A DNA stretch of 64,000 bases from Polynucleobacter meluiroseus (GCF_900205755.1 NZ_OANS01000001.1:62001-126000), one strand, 5' to 3'. Shown: positions 10,417-20,447, counted from the first letter of the stretch. Notes: generated by a model from the sequence alone, not told the origin. Numbers and translations: made by a program.

Positions 10417-13400
10417 ATGAATTGGACTGATGTATTTATTCGCAAGCCAGTCTTGTCGCTGGTAGTAAGTGCGCTCGTTTTGGTTTTTGGTTTAAAAGCG
10501 ATGGGCTCCTTGCCTGTCAATCAATATCCGCAAACTCAAAATGCGGTGGTGACCATTACTACCGCTTACTATGGCGCCGATCCTGAGACGATTGCAGGAT
10601 TTATTACGCAGCCGCTAGAGTCTGCTATTGCGCAAGCTCAGGGAATTGACTATTTGTCATCAACGAGTGTCAGTGGTTTGTCTACTATCACCGCTACTCT
10701 GAAGTTGAACTATGACTCAAACGCGGCTTTGACACAAATACAGACACAGATTAGCTCGGTATCGAATCAGCTGCCTAAGCAAGCGCAACAACCCGTCTTG
10801 ACAGTGCAAATTGGTCAGACCACGGATGCCATGTATTTAGGTTTCTACAGTAATGAGATCCCCAACAATGCAGTGACGGATTACCTGCTGCGCGTGGTTA
10901 AGCCCAAATTAGATGCGGTTGACGGTGTGCAAACTGCGGAAATTGTTGGCGGAAGAAAGTTTGCCTTACGCGCCTGGCTCGATCGTGCAAAGATGGCGGG
11001 TTTAGGTGTTGGTGCTGACGATGTAGCCAATGCCTTAACTGCCAATAATTACTTATCGGCGGTAGGTAGCACTAAGGGCGACATGGTGTCAGTCGATCTA
11101 GTTGCGGGTACTGATTTGCATTCTTTAGAGGGCTTCCGTAAGTTAGTAGTCAAGAGTGATGGGATCAATATTGTGTATTTAGAGCAGGTAGCCACCGTGA
11201 CTCTAGGTTCAGAGGATTACAACACCAACGTGGCGTTTAGTGGCGTGCAATCTGTATTTATCGGTATTAAGGTTGCGCCTCAAGCGAACTTATTGGACGT
11301 GGCGCAAAAGGTCAGAGCTGCTGTTCCTGGGATTCAAAAGCAATTGCCAAATGGCTTAACAGGCAAAGTGGTTTACGACTCGACCCAATTCATCACGACT
11401 TCAATCGATGAGGTGGTGAAAACGTTGCTTGAGGCATTGTTGATCGTGACGGTAGTGATCTACCTCTTCTTAGGAAGCGCGCGTGCAGTGGCAGTACCTG
11501 TGATTGCGATGCCCCTGTCTTTGATTGGCACCTTCTTCCTGATGCAAGTACTTGGTTACTCGATTAACTTGCTCACGCTGCTATCCCTTGTTTTGGCAAT
11601 TGGCTTGGTAGTTGATGACGCCATTATTGTGGTGGAGAACGTAGACCGCCATATGAAGGAAGGTAAATCACCACTGGAAGCCTCCTTGGTGGCTGCTCGT
11701 GAGTTGGGTGGTCCGATCTTGGCGATGACTGTAGTCTTGATCGCGGTTTACATTCCGATTGGTTTTCAGGGAGGCCTGACTGGCGCTCTCTTCACGGAGT
11801 TTGCGTTCACTTTGGCTAGCGCCGTGGCCGTTTCTGGCTTGATTGCGCTGACCCTCTCACCTATGATGTGCTCGCGCATCTTTACCGAGGCTCAAGAAGC
11901 ATCTCCATTTGTTCAAAAGATTGATCGGATCTTTGACAAAGTACACCATAGTTACAAAAGCACTTTGCGAGAATTGCTCGGTACATGGCAGGTCATCATC
12001 GTGATGGGCGCACTTCTCCTGGGCGGGGTTGCCTACTTATATGCAACAGCACGTTCAGAGCTAGCTCCTACCGAAGATCAAGGAATTGTATTAATGCAGG
12101 CATTTGGGCCGCCAAATAGTACGGTGAATCAGATGCAGACTTATGCAGACCAGATCTATCAGCTTGCTAGTGTCGAGCCAGATTACGAGCAGGCTTTTCA
12201 GATTACTAGTCGCACCAGTAGTTTTGGTGGCATCTTGTTGAAGGACTGGAATAAGCGCACCTTAAACGCTTCGCAGTTTCAGCAGAAGATGCAGAACCAG
12301 TGGAATACCATTGCTGGCGCCAGAGTGGCGGCATTTCAATTTCCAGCCTTGCCTGGTGCGCAAGGTTTGCCAGTTCAGGTAGTCATTAATACCACCGAGT
12401 CTTACGAGCAGTTGAACGAAGTTTCCCAAGCTGTTTTAGATAAGGCGCGCAAGAGCGGCAATTTCTTTTTCGTTGATACCGATTTAAAAATCGATAAACC
12501 ACAAGATGTTTTAGTGATTGATCGTGAAAAGGTCGCCGCTTTGGGAATGACGCAACAGCAAGTGGGCGCTGCGTTATCGGCTGCACTTGGAGGTGGCTAC
12601 GTCAATTACTTCTCAGTTGCTGGACGTTCCTATCGCGTGATCCCGCAAGTTAAGCAAATTGATCGCCTCAATCCAGACCAAATTTTGGACTATTACATTC
12701 GTACACCGAGTGGACAAATGATTCAGGCAAGAACGATTGCTACCATTCAGCAAAAAGTCGTACCTCAATCAATTAACCATTTCCAGCAATTAAACTCGGC
12801 GACTATTTCAGGCGTGAGTACACCATTTATTTCACAAGCTGATTTGTTGGAGTTTATGCGCCAAACATTAAGTGAGGTTGCGCCCATTGGTTACAGCATG
12901 GACTATGCCGGACCATCGCGCCAGTTCATGGCGGAGTCTGGGGGATTCTTGGTCACCATGTTCTTTGCGATCTTGATCGTCTTTTTAGTATTGGCGGCGC
13001 AGTTTGAAAGCTTCCGTGATCCGATAGTCATTTTAGTTTCGGTGCCACTTGCATTATTTGGCGCACTCATTTTTATCAATCTTGGATTCACCACGCTCAA
13101 TGTGTATACCCAGGTTGGTCTCGTAACTCTCATGGGCTTGATTAGTAAGCACGGTATTTTGATTGTGGAATTTGCTAACGAACAGCAAGCTAAGGGACTT
13201 AGTAAGCTCGAAGCCATTATTGAAGCATGCAGTGTGCGACTTCGGCCGATTTTGATGACTACTGCGGCGATGGTCTTAGGGGTGTTGCCTTTGGTGGTTG
13301 CTTCTGGGGCGGGGGCTGCTGGTCGCAAGTCGATGGGCATCGTGATCTTTACGGGATTATCGATTGGCACTCTCTTTACTTTATTTGTTGTGCCGGCGAT

Positions 13401-13452
13401 GTATCTTTTCATTGGCGCAGATCACCACGCTAAGAAATTTAAAGAAGAATAA
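10417..13452 (+). CDS. RND efflux pump permease (HAE1 type)
   Basis: An inner-membrane proton-driven exporter of 1011 residues. It begins with MNWTDVFIRKPVLSLVVS, the typical first helix of the family. The proton-relay pair Asp400-Asp401 lies in GLVVDDAIIVVENVDRH of the fourth helix, and the matching lysine is Lys911 in GLISKHGILIVEFANEQ of the tenth. These place it in the hydrophobe/amphiphile class rather than the heavy-metal class. The start is eight bases after the adaptor stop, with CAGGAG just before that stop as a possible ribosome site. No regulator gene adjoins the operon. Drug or natural substrate is unknown. Confidence 0.95.
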   Translation: MNWTDVFIRKPVLSLVVSALVLVFGLKAMGSLPVNQYPQTQNAVVTITTAYYGADPETIAGFITQPLESAIAQAQGIDYLSSTSVSGLSTITATLKLNYDSNAALTQIQTQISSVSNQLPKQAQQPVLTVQIGQTTDAMYLGFYSNEIPNNAVTDYLLRVVKPKLDAVDGVQTAEIVGGRKFALRAWLDRAKMAGLGVGADDVANALTANNYLSAVGSTKGDMVSVDLVAGTDLHSLEGFRKLVVKSDGINIVYLEQVATVTLGSEDYNTNVAFSGVQSVFIGIKVAPQANLLDVAQKVRAAVPGIQKQLPNGLTGKVVYDSTQFITTSIDEVVKTLLEALLIVTVVIYLFLGSARAVAVPVIAMPLSLIGTFFLMQVLGYSINLLTLLSLVLAIGLVVDDAIIVVENVDRHMKEGKSPLEASLVAARELGGPILAMTVVLIAVYIPIGFQGGLTGALFTEFAFTLASAVAVSGLIALTLSPMMCSRIFTEAQEASPFVQKIDRIFDKVHHSYKSTLRELLGTWQVIIVMGALLLGGVAYLYATARSELAPTEDQGIVLMQAFGPPNSTVNQMQTYADQIYQLASVEPDYEQAFQITSRTSSFGGILLKDWNKRTLNASQFQQKMQNQWNTIAGARVAAFQFPALPGAQGLPVQVVINTTESYEQLNEVSQAVLDKARKSGNFFFVDTDLKIDKPQDVLVIDREKVAALGMTQQQVGAALSAALGGGYVNYFSVAGRSYRVIPQVKQIDRLNPDQILDYYIRTPSGQMIQARTIATIQQKVVPQSINHFQQLNSATISGVSTPFISQADLLEFMRQTLSEVAPIGYSMDYAGPSRQFMAESGGFLVTMFFAILIVFLVLAAQFESFRDPIVILVSVPLALFGALIFINLGFTTLNVYTQVGLVTLMGLISKHGILIVEFANEQQAKGLSKLEAIIEACSVRLRPILMTTAAMVLGVLPLVVASGAGAAGRKSMGIVIFTGLSIGTLFTLFVVPAMYLFIGADHHAKKFKEE

Positions 13453-13461
13453 ACCCGCTTT

Positions 13462-14124
13462 TTAATTCACGATATTCAGTTCTTTATCAGCTACGACAGT
13501 AAATTGCGTCTGCGCATAAAGGCGTTCCATCCAAGCGTCGATATTGGCCAGTTGTTTACGATCCCCAGTTCTTTCTGGGAAGAAGGTGTTCAATAAAAGC
13601 CAGCGATGCACGCAAAGAGCTAAAGCAATATCACCAATTTGAAACGTATTTCCAGAACAGTATTTTTGGTTCGCTAAATTTTGATCCAGTAGAGTCAGGC
13701 ACTGATTCGTGTCTTGGTAGAGTTTTTTAATTAATACGTAGTCACGTTGATCTTCAGGGGTGCGAGTAAGCCCTAAAAAGACTATCCGCAGAGATGGCCA
13801 TAAAGTGCTTAACTGCCAATCCAGCCATTTCTCTGAACCGAATTTGCTTGCAATATCAGTTGAGAACCGTTTCTTCTGATCATATTGTTGGGACAGATAG
13901 CGCATGATGGTATTGGACTCCCACAGCACGATGTCGCCATCCTCTAGGGTGGGTACTGTGCCGTTAGGATTGAGCGTCAAAAACTCTGGAGTGCGATTTT
14001 TCCCGAACTGGAGACCAGCATCAATGCGCTCAAAATCAACCCCCTCTTCAAGTCCAAGTTCAGCCAGACACCACAAGACTTTTTGAACGTTAATCGAATT
14101 CTTTCTACCCCATAAGCGCATCAT
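13462..14124 (-). CDS. Glutathione S-transferase family protein
   Basis: A 220-residue cytosolic GST. The N-terminal thioredoxin-like domain has RKNSINVQKVLWCLAEL at 7-23, where Ser10 is in the position that activates glutathione in many bacterial GSTs. WESNTIMRYL, the E-S motif that binds the glutamyl part of glutathione, is near residues 68-77. The helical C-terminal domain contains FQIGDIALAL, the N-capping motif with its conserved aspartate. Length is normal. It lies convergent to the efflux pump (nine bases between stops) and downstream of a flavin reductase gene. The substrate is not predictable. Confidence 0.87.
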   Translation of the reverse strand: MMRLWGRKNSINVQKVLWCLAELGLEEGVDFERIDAGLQFGKNRTPEFLTLNPNGTVPTLEDGDIVLWESNTIMRYLSQQYDQKKRFSTDIASKFGSEKWLDWQLSTLWPSLRIVFLGLTRTPEDQRDYVLIKKLYQDTNQCLTLLDQNLANQKYCSGNTFQIGDIALALCVHRWLLLNTFFPERTGDRKQLANIDAWMERLYAQTQFTVVADKELNIVN

Positions 14125-14147
14125 TGGCGGCTCTTTCCGTAAGTGTA

Positions 14148-14648
14148 TTAGGTGGGCGTTTCTTGCTGCTGCTCAAGCCCAAGAAACTGGCTATGGGCGT
14201 AAATCAGCGGTTGCCTATCGGGATGATTTTTAATTTGGAGAACTTTAGCCACAATAATGTTGTGATCGCCGCCCGTGTGCACGGAAACTGTTTCGCACTC
14301 GTAATAGGCAATGCAGCCTTCAATTTGCGTTAAGCCACTTGCCGAAACTGTATGAGGAATCGTTACAAATTGATTTTCTTTCACAGTTGCAAAATGCATC
14401 GCCATATCCGCTTGCGAACGCTCCAGCACATGAATGAGGTGTTGATAACCCACCTCAAAGTACGGCATTAAACGGGAGTGCTTTTTTAGGCTCCATAGGA
14501 TCAGAGGGGGCTCTAGAGAAACCGTATTAAAAGAGCTGATGGTGATGCCGTGGGCTTGTTTCTCAGCATCAAGGCAGGTAATCACAGTAACGCCAGTAGC
14601 AAAAGAGGAAAAGCCTTTGCGCAACTCTTGCGGGGTAAAGGGGCTCAT
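14148..14648 (-). CDS. Flavin reductase family (FMN-binding split barrel) protein
   Basis: A 166-residue protein of the flavin reductase-like family, which uses NAD(P)H to reduce free FMN or FAD for partner monooxygenases or other acceptors. The N-terminus FRKGFSSFATGV-like segment (RKGFSSFATGVTVITC at 10-25) and the following GITISSFNTVSLEPPLILWSL region are the family's flavin-binding blocks. GGDHNIIVAKVL near residue 125 corresponds to the conserved G-DH motif. No partner monooxygenase gene is adjacent. Its stop is 23 bases upstream of the GST start on the same strand, so the two are probably cotranscribed. Confidence 0.83.
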   Translation of the reverse strand: MSPFTPQELRKGFSSFATGVTVITCLDAEKQAHGITISSFNTVSLEPPLILWSLKKHSRLMPYFEVGYQHLIHVLERSQADMAMHFATVKENQFVTIPHTVSASGLTQIEGCIAYYECETVSVHTGGDHNIIVAKVLQIKNHPDRQPLIYAHSQFLGLEQQQETPT

Positions 14649-14713
14649 CTAGTCCTTTTCATGGGTTTTGAGACACGACTGGGCCAGACGCCAAGCTTTT
14701 AATAGTAGAATTT

Positions 14714-14769
14714 TTTTCATGAAAATAGACATAATCGGTATTGCTCGTTAGCATAAACCTATTGAGCAA
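14714..14769. promoter_or_regulatory. Possible operator region between flavin reductase and acuI-like gene
   Basis: The 160-base divergent gap holds a perfect 12-base palindrome, TTTTCATGAAAA, at 14714-14725. It also holds an inverted repeat, TTGCTC at 14741-14746 and GAGCAA at 14764-14769. A weak promoter for the rightward gene may be TTGAGC at 14763 with TAGATT about 16 bases later, so the second half-site would overlap its -35. No known regulator is matched. The symmetry is seen directly; the operator function is a guess. Confidence 0.3.
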
Positions 14770-14808
14770 GTACAGTAGGTTATTAGATTCTTTTAAAAAA
14801 GGTGAAAC

Positions 14809-15792
14809 ATGTTTAAAGCTATTTTAGTAAATAAAGATGAGCAGGGTTATCGCGCGGAATTGTCACAGGCTGAGGAAGCGAGCCTGCCAGAGGGCGACGT
14901 TACCGTCAAAGTGCTGTATTCCACTCTCAATTACAAAGATGGCTTAGCAATTACCGGCAAAGGCCCTGTAGTGCGCAGTTTTCCAATGGTGCCTGGTATC
15001 GACTTTGCGGGTGAAGTATTAGAAAGCAAGAGCTCAGACTTCAAGGTGGGCGACATGGTGATTCTCAATGGTTGGGGGGTTGGTGAAGGACATTGGGGTG
15101 GTTTGGCTCAGGTAGCCAGAGTGAAGTCTGAATGGCTCATTCCTTTGCCTAAAGACCTGACACCGAAGCAGGCCATGGCTATCGGTACCGCGGGTTACAC
15201 CGCCATGTTGTGCATCATGGCATTACAAAAGCATGGTTTAAAGCCGAATGATGGCGAGGTATTGGTAACGGGTGCGGCAGGAGGTGTTGGTAGCTTTGCG
15301 ATTGCGCTTTTGAGTAAGCTCGGCTTTAAAGTAGTGGCCAGTACAGGACGCATGGCAGAGGCGGATTACTTAAAGAAACTCGGCGCAACCGAAGTGATTG
15401 ATCGAGCCACCTTATCAGTGCAAGGCAAGCCTTTAGCCAAAGAGCGTTGGGCTGCGGTGGTGGATAGTGTGGGTAGCCATACCCTAGCTAATGCATGTGC
15501 GCAAACGAAGAGTGACGGCGCAGTAGCGGCGTGCGGGCTTGCACAAGGCATGGACTTGCCGGCCAGTGTCGCGCCATTCATTTTGCGGGGTATCACCTTA
15601 TACGGCATTAATAGCGTGACTGTGCCCCGCGCAAAACGGATTGCTGCTTACGAACAACTTAGTCAATTGGTCGATCTCAACACCTTAGAAGAGATCTCCC
15701 ATGAAATTACCTTGGAAGAAGCTATCCCAGCTGCAGCGCAATTAATGGCTGGCGATCTACGAGGCCGAGTCGTCGTTGATGTAAATCGTTAA
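14809..15792 (+). CDS. AcuI/YhdH-type zinc-free medium-chain reductase (acrylyl-CoA reductase-like)
   Basis: A 327-residue NADPH-dependent oxidoreductase of the medium-chain superfamily. The family marker NYKDGLAITG is at 43-52 and the nucleotide-binding loop TGAAGGVGSFA near residue 155. No structural zinc cysteines are seen, as in the quinone-reductase branch. The closest characterised relatives (AcuI, E. coli YhdH) reduce acrylyl-CoA to propionyl-CoA, protecting cells from a toxic intermediate of dimethylsulfoniopropionate or propionate-related metabolism. A GGTGA ribosome site precedes the ATG by five bases. The family is secure; acrylyl-CoA as the true substrate is inferred. Confidence 0.82.
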   Translation: MFKAILVNKDEQGYRAELSQAEEASLPEGDVTVKVLYSTLNYKDGLAITGKGPVVRSFPMVPGIDFAGEVLESKSSDFKVGDMVILNGWGVGEGHWGGLAQVARVKSEWLIPLPKDLTPKQAMAIGTAGYTAMLCIMALQKHGLKPNDGEVLVTGAAGGVGSFAIALLSKLGFKVVASTGRMAEADYLKKLGATEVIDRATLSVQGKPLAKERWAAVVDSVGSHTLANACAQTKSDGAVAACGLAQGMDLPASVAPFILRGITLYGINSVTVPRAKRIAAYEQLSQLVDLNTLEEISHEITLEEAIPAAAQLMAGDLRGRVVVDVNR

Positions 15793-15819
15793 GACGGTCT
15801 GCGGCGCTGATTAAGGCGC

Positions 15820-16224
15820 CTAAGTCTTGGATTGTCGACTACGCGGTGCGGCCTTCTTGCGCGTTTTAGTGCTGGAGTCTGAGCTTTCAGACGTGCTTGT
15901 CGCCGCGCTACCTGCTGCGGAGACGGCATCACCAAAGGACTTCAGGGCCATCATCGTGGCGTACTGGACTTCTAAGCCCTGAATCGTTGACTTCAGAATA
16001 TTCAGATTGAGGTTGAGCCAGCTCTCCACGCTTTTCAGATCCTTGATGCGTTTCTCTAATTCATCTGTATCTAAGCCTGGAAAGGCTGCGTTAAAGCCAC
16101 CCGCTACCTTAGAGGGATCAGCACTAAATGGGAACTGCCCTGGCATCTGACCAGCGGCACCTTGACCCCACATGGTTTTAAACATTTCAAGGCTTTGATT
16201 GAATTCAGGCATGCTTGTAAACAT
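15820..16224 (-). CDS. phaM: PhaM-like polyhydroxyalkanoate granule regulator
   Basis: A 134-residue protein matching PhaM, which in Cupriavidus (Ralstonia) activates PHA synthase PhaC1 and tethers storage granules to the nucleoid. Its N-terminal MFxxMPEFNQSLEMFKTMWG and the central LKSVESWLNLNLNILKSTIQGLEVQYATMMALK helix block are typical. The C-terminal tail after residue 117 is rich in K, R, S and A, the kind of tail that binds DNA. PHA synthase genes are not in this window. Its start is 57 bases from the divergent metH gene. A ribosome site AAGGAGxx is not evident; GGAGCC precedes the ATG. Confidence 0.82.
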   Translation of the reverse strand: MFTSMPEFNQSLEMFKTMWGQGAAGQMPGQFPFSADPSKVAGGFNAAFPGLDTDELEKRIKDLKSVESWLNLNLNILKSTIQGLEVQYATMMALKSFGDAVSAAGSAATSTSESSDSSTKTRKKAAPRSRQSKT

Positions 16225-16281
16225 AAAGGCTCCAGTCCAGATAAAAAGTCGTATTTACCAATAGAATAGGGGATTCTAGAG

Positions 16282-17364
16282 ATGATTCCCGGTTTAGCAA
16301 TGCAATTTAATGGTTTATCCCAGTCTTACACCCGCGGTCAGGCACTTCCTGAGCTTTTAAAGCAGCGCATTCTGATTTTGGATGGCGCCATGGGGACAAT
16401 GATTCAGCAGTACAAACTGTCTGAAGCGGATTACCGCGGCCTACCCAAGAACACCCGTTTTGCTGACCACCCTGGTGATGTTAAAGGGAATAACGAGTTA
16501 TTAGTTCTCACTCAGCCCCAAATTATTAGCAAGATCCATGAGGAATACCTTGAGGCGGGCGCGGACATTATCGAAACCAATACCTTCGGAGCGACCTCAA
16601 TTGCTCAAGAAGATTACAAAATGGCGCCGTTGGCACGCGAGATGAATGAAGTCTCCGCGCGCTTAGCCCGTGCCGCTTGTGAAAAATTCAGCACTCCAGA
16701 TAAACCCCGTTTTGCTGCCGGTGCGATTGGACCTACTCCCAAGACCGCAAGTATTTCTCCGGACGTCAATGATCCGGGTGCACGTAACGTCACTTTCGAT
16801 GCCTTGCGTGCTTCTTATCGTGAGCAGATTGAAGGACTCTTTGCGGGTGGCGTGGATTTATTTTTGGTGGAGACGATTTTCGATACACTGAATGCCAAAG
16901 CGGCTCTCTTTGCTCTTGATGAATTTTTTGAGGAGACTGGCGAGCGCTTGCCAGTCATGATCTCTGGCACAGTAACCGATGCTTCTGGACGGATTTTGTC
17001 TGGTCAAACTGTCGAAGCTTTCTGGAATAGTTTGCGTCACATCAAGCCGCTGACATTTGGTCTGAACTGCGCACTCGGTGCAGCGCTGATGCGCCCCTAT
17101 ATTGCGGAGTTGTCTCGTATTTGTGATGTTGCTATTTCTTGTTATCCTAATGCGGGCTTGCCAAATCCAATGAGTGATACTGGCTTTGATGAAACCCCAG
17201 ACATTACTTCAAGCTTGGTAGATGGTTTTGCTAAAGATGGTTTGGTAAATTTAGTTGGTGGATGTTGCGGCACTACTCCTGATCATATTCGGGAGATTGC
17301 CCGGGCGATGGCTAAGCGTCAACCACGCCCCTTTTATCGTGAAGCTAACGAGGCAAGTGCATGA
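16282..17364 (+). CDS. metH: Methionine synthase MetH, homocysteine-binding part (split gene, first half)
   Basis: This 360-residue protein corresponds to the homocysteine S-methyltransferase module of cobalamin-dependent methionine synthase. [12 protein letters not shown] is at 31-42, and the zinc ligands are Cys263 (GLNCALGA) and the pair Cys328-Cys329 ([11 protein letters not shown]). The end of the module coincides with the end of the protein, and the next frame begins with the folate module, so the split falls at a domain border. The stop overlaps the next start as ATGA, suggesting coupled translation and a two-subunit enzyme. A possible inner start at Met7 exists. The upstream gap of 57 bases is too short for a cobalamin riboswitch. 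Confidence 0.93.
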   Translation: MIPGLAMQFNGLSQSYTRGQALPELLKQRILILDGAMGTMIQQYKLSEADYRGLPKNTRFADHPGDVKGNNELLVLTQPQIISKIHEEYLEAGADIIETNTFGATSIAQEDYKMAPLAREMNEVSARLARAACEKFSTPDKPRFAAGAIGPTPKTASISPDVNDPGARNVTFDALRASYREQIEGLFAGGVDLFLVETIFDTLNAKAALFALDEFFEETGERLPVMISGTVTDASGRILSGQTVEAFWNSLRHIKPLTFGLNCALGAALMRPYIAELSRICDVAISCYPNAGLPNPMSDTGFDETPDITSSLVDGFAKDGLVNLVGGCCGTTPDHIREIARAMAKRQPRPFYREANEASA

Positions 17365-20102
17365 CCAAGCAAGTACTAACCCCCATGAAACTCTCGGGAC
17401 TAGAGTCTTTTAATGTGACTCCTGATGTGCGCTTCGTCAACATCGGTGAGCGCACCAACGTGACGGGATCGAAAGCGTTCTCCCGCATGATTCTGAATAA
17501 TCAGTTTGACGAAGCTTTAGTTGTCGCTCGTCAGCAGGTAGAAAACGGCGCTCAAGTTATTGATATCAATATGGATGAGGCCATGTTGGATTCAGAAGCG
17601 GCGATGACGCGCTTCTTGAACCTCATTGCCTCTGAACCGGATATTGCTCGGGTTCCCATCATGATTGACTCCTCTAAGTGGAGCGTGATTGAGGCGGGGT
17701 TGAAATGTGTTCAAGGTAAGCCGATTGTCAACTCCATCTCTCTCAAAGAGGGAGAGGAGCCCTTTAAAAAGCAAGCACGTTTAATACGACGCTATGGCGC
17801 AGCCAGTGTCGTGATGGCCTTTGATGAAGTAGGTCAAGCCGATACCTACGAACGTAAAACAGAAATTTGCCAGCGCTGCTATGACATTCTTGTTAATGAA
17901 GTGGGCTTTCCGGCTGAAGACATTATTTTTGATCCAAATATTTTTGCGATTGCCACTGGAATTGAAGAGCATGACAACTATGCCGTAGATTTTATTAATG
18001 CAACACGCTGGATTAAAGAACATCTTCCGGGCGCGAAAATTAGTGGCGGCGTCTCCAATGTGAGTTTCTCATTCCGGGGAAATGACCGGGTTCGTGAAGC
18101 TATTCATACCGTATTTTTGTATCACGCGATTCAGGCGGGTATGGATATGGGCATCGTGAATGCCGGCCAGTTGGGCGTGTATGCAGACTTAGATCCCGAC
18201 CTGCGAGAGCGGGTTGAAGATGTCGTACTCAATCGTTTTAAAGAAAAAGAAGGCAAGACGCCAACCGAGCGCTTGCTCGATATTGCCGATCAATTTAAAG
18301 GTGGCGGTGCAAAGCAAGTAGAAAATCTGGTTTGGCGTGAAGCGCCAGTGCGTGAGCGCTTGACACACTCCTTGGTTCAGGGCATCACCTCGTTTATCGA
18401 AGAAGATACTGAAGAGCTCCGTGCGCAGATTATGGGTGATGGTGGCAGACCCATTGAGGTGATTGAAGGCCCGCTCATGGATGGCATGAATGTGGTGGGC
18501 GACTTATTCGGTGAAGGCAAAATGTTTTTACCGCAGGTCGTCAAAAGCGCTCGTGTGATGAAGCAAGCGGTAGCCGTATTAATTCCCTATATTGAAGAAG
18601 AGAAGCGTTTACATATCGCTTCTGGTGGTGAAGCCAAAGCCAAGGGCAAAATTATTATGGCGACGGTAAAGGGCGATGTGCATGACATTGGTAAAAACAT
18701 TGTTACGGTTGTTCTGCAATGTAATAACTTTGAAGTCGCCAATATGGGCGTGATGGTGCCTTGTGCAGAAATTCTGAAAAGGGCTAAGGAAGAGAAAGCA
18801 GACATCGTCGGCCTTTCTGGATTGATTACACCCTCCCTTGAAGAAATGACCTATGTTGCTCAGGAGATGCAACGTGATGATTATTTCCGTGAGCGTCAAA
18901 TTCCCTTGATGATTGGTGGAGCAACTACTTCACGCGTTCATACGGCTGTGAAAATCGCCCCTCACTACGATGGTCCGGTGGTGTATGTGCCCGACGCCTC
19001 CCGTTCCGTTTCAGTTGCTTCTAGTTTGCTGTCGGATGAAAGTGCCAAGAAATTTATTTCAGACTTGCGCGAAGACTATGCGCGTATTCGTGAACAGCAT
19101 GCGAATAAAAAAGCGGCGCCCACCATTTCTTTGGCAGCTGCACGTAAAAATCGTGAGTTGATTGATTGGTCTGCTTACGTACCAGAAAAGCCCAAATTTA
19201 TTGGTCGGCGGATCTTTAAAAATTACGCCTTGAGTGAAATAGCCAAGTACATTGACTGGACTCCTTTTTTCCAGACTTGGGACTTGGCGGGTAAGTTCCC
19301 CGCCATTCTTGATGACGAGATTGTGGGAGTGGAGTCGCGCAAGGTGTTTGAAGACGCAAAACTATTGCTCGATAAATTAATTAAAGGGCAGTGGTTACAA
19401 GCAGATGCGGTGGTCGCTTTTTATCCTGCTAACACGATCGGCGACGACATCGTTTTGTACACAGACGAGGCACGTGAACATCCCTTATTTGTTTGGCACA
19501 ACTTGCGTCAGCAGGGTGAGCGCCCAGTTGTTGATGGTGCGCGCCGCCCTAATCGTTGCTTGGCAGATTATGTCGCACCAAAAGATACCGGAGTAGCAGA
19601 TTATTTAGGTTGCTTCGCGGTCACCACGGGTCATGGCGTCGAAAAGAAAGTGGCGGAATTTCAGGCTAAACATGATGACTACAGTGCCATTATGTTGAAG
19701 GCCCTAGCCGATCGTTTAGCGGAAGCCTTCGCCGAACTGATGCACCATCGCGTACGAACTGATCTATGGGGTTATGCCACGGATGAAATTTTGACTAATG
19801 AGCAGATGGTAAATGAAGAGTACCGCGGGATTCGTCCGGCGCCTGGATACCCTGCTTGTCCTGCACATGAAGTCAAAAAGGATTTGTTGCGCGTCATTGG
19901 TTCAGAAGATATTGACATGACATTAACGGAATCGATGGCTATGAATCCCGCTTCAAGTGTGAGCGGTTTCTATTTAGCGCACCCTGATGCGCGCTATTTC
20001 AACGTCGGTAAGGTCATGCCAGATCAGATAGAAGACTTGGCTCAGCGTCGCGGTGACTCGCTGGAAGATGTGCGCCGCCAACTCGCAAGCTCAATCGATT
20101 AA
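17361..20102 (+). CDS. metH: Methionine synthase MetH, folate/cobalamin/activation part (split gene, second half)
   Basis: A 913-residue protein with the remaining modules of MetH. First is the methyltetrahydrofolate-binding barrel ([17 protein letters not shown] from about residue 22). The helical cap and B12-binding Rossmann domain follow, with [10 protein letters not shown], in which His441 is the lower axial ligand of cobalamin. Last is the activation domain that binds SAM for reductive reactivation ([20 protein letters not shown] near residue 825). It transfers the methyl group of methyltetrahydrofolate to the homocysteine held by the first subunit. Full length for this part, starting inside the stop of the first gene. 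All key residues I checked are present. Confidence 0.95.
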   Translation: MTKQVLTPMKLSGLESFNVTPDVRFVNIGERTNVTGSKAFSRMILNNQFDEALVVARQQVENGAQVIDINMDEAMLDSEAAMTRFLNLIASEPDIARVPIMIDSSKWSVIEAGLKCVQGKPIVNSISLKEGEEPFKKQARLIRRYGAASVVMAFDEVGQADTYERKTEICQRCYDILVNEVGFPAEDIIFDPNIFAIATGIEEHDNYAVDFINATRWIKEHLPGAKISGGVSNVSFSFRGNDRVREAIHTVFLYHAIQAGMDMGIVNAGQLGVYADLDPDLRERVEDVVLNRFKEKEGKTPTERLLDIADQFKGGGAKQVENLVWREAPVRERLTHSLVQGITSFIEEDTEELRAQIMGDGGRPIEVIEGPLMDGMNVVGDLFGEGKMFLPQVVKSARVMKQAVAVLIPYIEEEKRLHIASGGEAKAKGKIIMATVKGDVHDIGKNIVTVVLQCNNFEVANMGVMVPCAEILKRAKEEKADIVGLSGLITPSLEEMTYVAQEMQRDDYFRERQIPLMIGGATTSRVHTAVKIAPHYDGPVVYVPDASRSVSVASSLLSDESAKKFISDLREDYARIREQHANKKAAPTISLAAARKNRELIDWSAYVPEKPKFIGRRIFKNYALSEIAKYIDWTPFFQTWDLAGKFPAILDDEIVGVESRKVFEDAKLLLDKLIKGQWLQADAVVAFYPANTIGDDIVLYTDEAREHPLFVWHNLRQQGERPVVDGARRPNRCLADYVAPKDTGVADYLGCFAVTTGHGVEKKVAEFQAKHDDYSAIMLKALADRLAEAFAELMHHRVRTDLWGYATDEILTNEQMVNEEYRGIRPAPGYPACPAHEVKKDLLRVIGSEDIDMTLTESMAMNPASSVSGFYLAHPDARYFNVGKVMPDQIEDLAQRRGDSLEDVRRQLASSID

Positions 20103-20114
20103 GAGATTAAGTAT

Positions 20115-20138
20115 CTTTGGGGCTTAAACACCCCAAAG
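20115..20138. terminator. Hairpin between convergent metH and DUF1840 genes
   Basis: A perfect 8-bp stem, CTTTGGGG at 20115-20122 and CCCCAAAG at 20131-20138, encloses an 8-base loop. It starts 12 bases after the metH stop and covers the last codons of the convergent gene. Neither side has a long U-tract, so an intrinsic terminator is only possible; it could also block 3' exonucleases on both mRNAs. Confidence 0.45.
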
Positions 20139-20447
20139 AACTGGTTCACCTTTTTCTTTGGCTTGCTTCATGAGTTCGAGGAAGGGGTAGGCTCTTTGGC
20201 CCAACCTATCTGGCTGAGAAAGTTTTTTAACGTCTTGACCAGACGATGACTGAGCTTCTTTGCGCTCTTCTAAGTCCCTGAGGATGGCAGTTTCCAAGCG
20301 GGTAATGAATACGGGCAAGTGCTCAACGGTGAGAATGCCCCTTGGCTCTAAAGGGCAGTCCAGAATATCAAAAATCCGTTTGCTCAGGTCCGCTAGCATG
20401 ATGACGTCAGGGCCCGCTTTGGAGCGAAATTGATAGATCATTTGCAT
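20124..20447 (-). CDS. DUF1840 domain-containing protein
   Basis: A 107-residue cytosolic protein of the uncharacterised DUF1840 family, found mainly in betaproteobacteria. The N-terminus MIYQFRSKAGPDVIMLADLSKRIFDIL is the typical start, and the end FLELMKQAKEKGEPVLWGV carries the conserved GEPVxWGV finish. A Met-Gln precedes it here (MQMIYQF), so the real start may be Met3. Low-complexity polar residues fill the middle. Function is unknown. It is divergent from argS with only 29 bases between start codons. Confidence 0.8.
   Translation of the reverse strand: MQMIYQFRSKAGPDVIMLADLSKRIFDILDCPLEPRGILTVEHLPVFITRLETAILRDLEERKEAQSSSGQDVKKLSQPDRLGQRAYPFLELMKQAKEKGEPVLWGV

Noticed and set aside
12903..13412. 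Open frame of 169 codons on the minus strand inside the RND pump gene
   Set aside because: It lies wholly antisense to a well-conserved pump, has no ribosome site, and its composition (T, I, K, P rich) is what codon-complement shadows give.
16225..16281. Cobalamin or SAH riboswitch ahead of metH
   Set aside because: Only 57 bases lie between phaM and metH, too few for a cobalamin riboswitch, and I see no matching fold.
17340..17380. metH frameshift or sequencing error
   Set aside because: The two frames overlap as ATGA at a domain border and both halves are complete; the split organisation is known in related bacteria.
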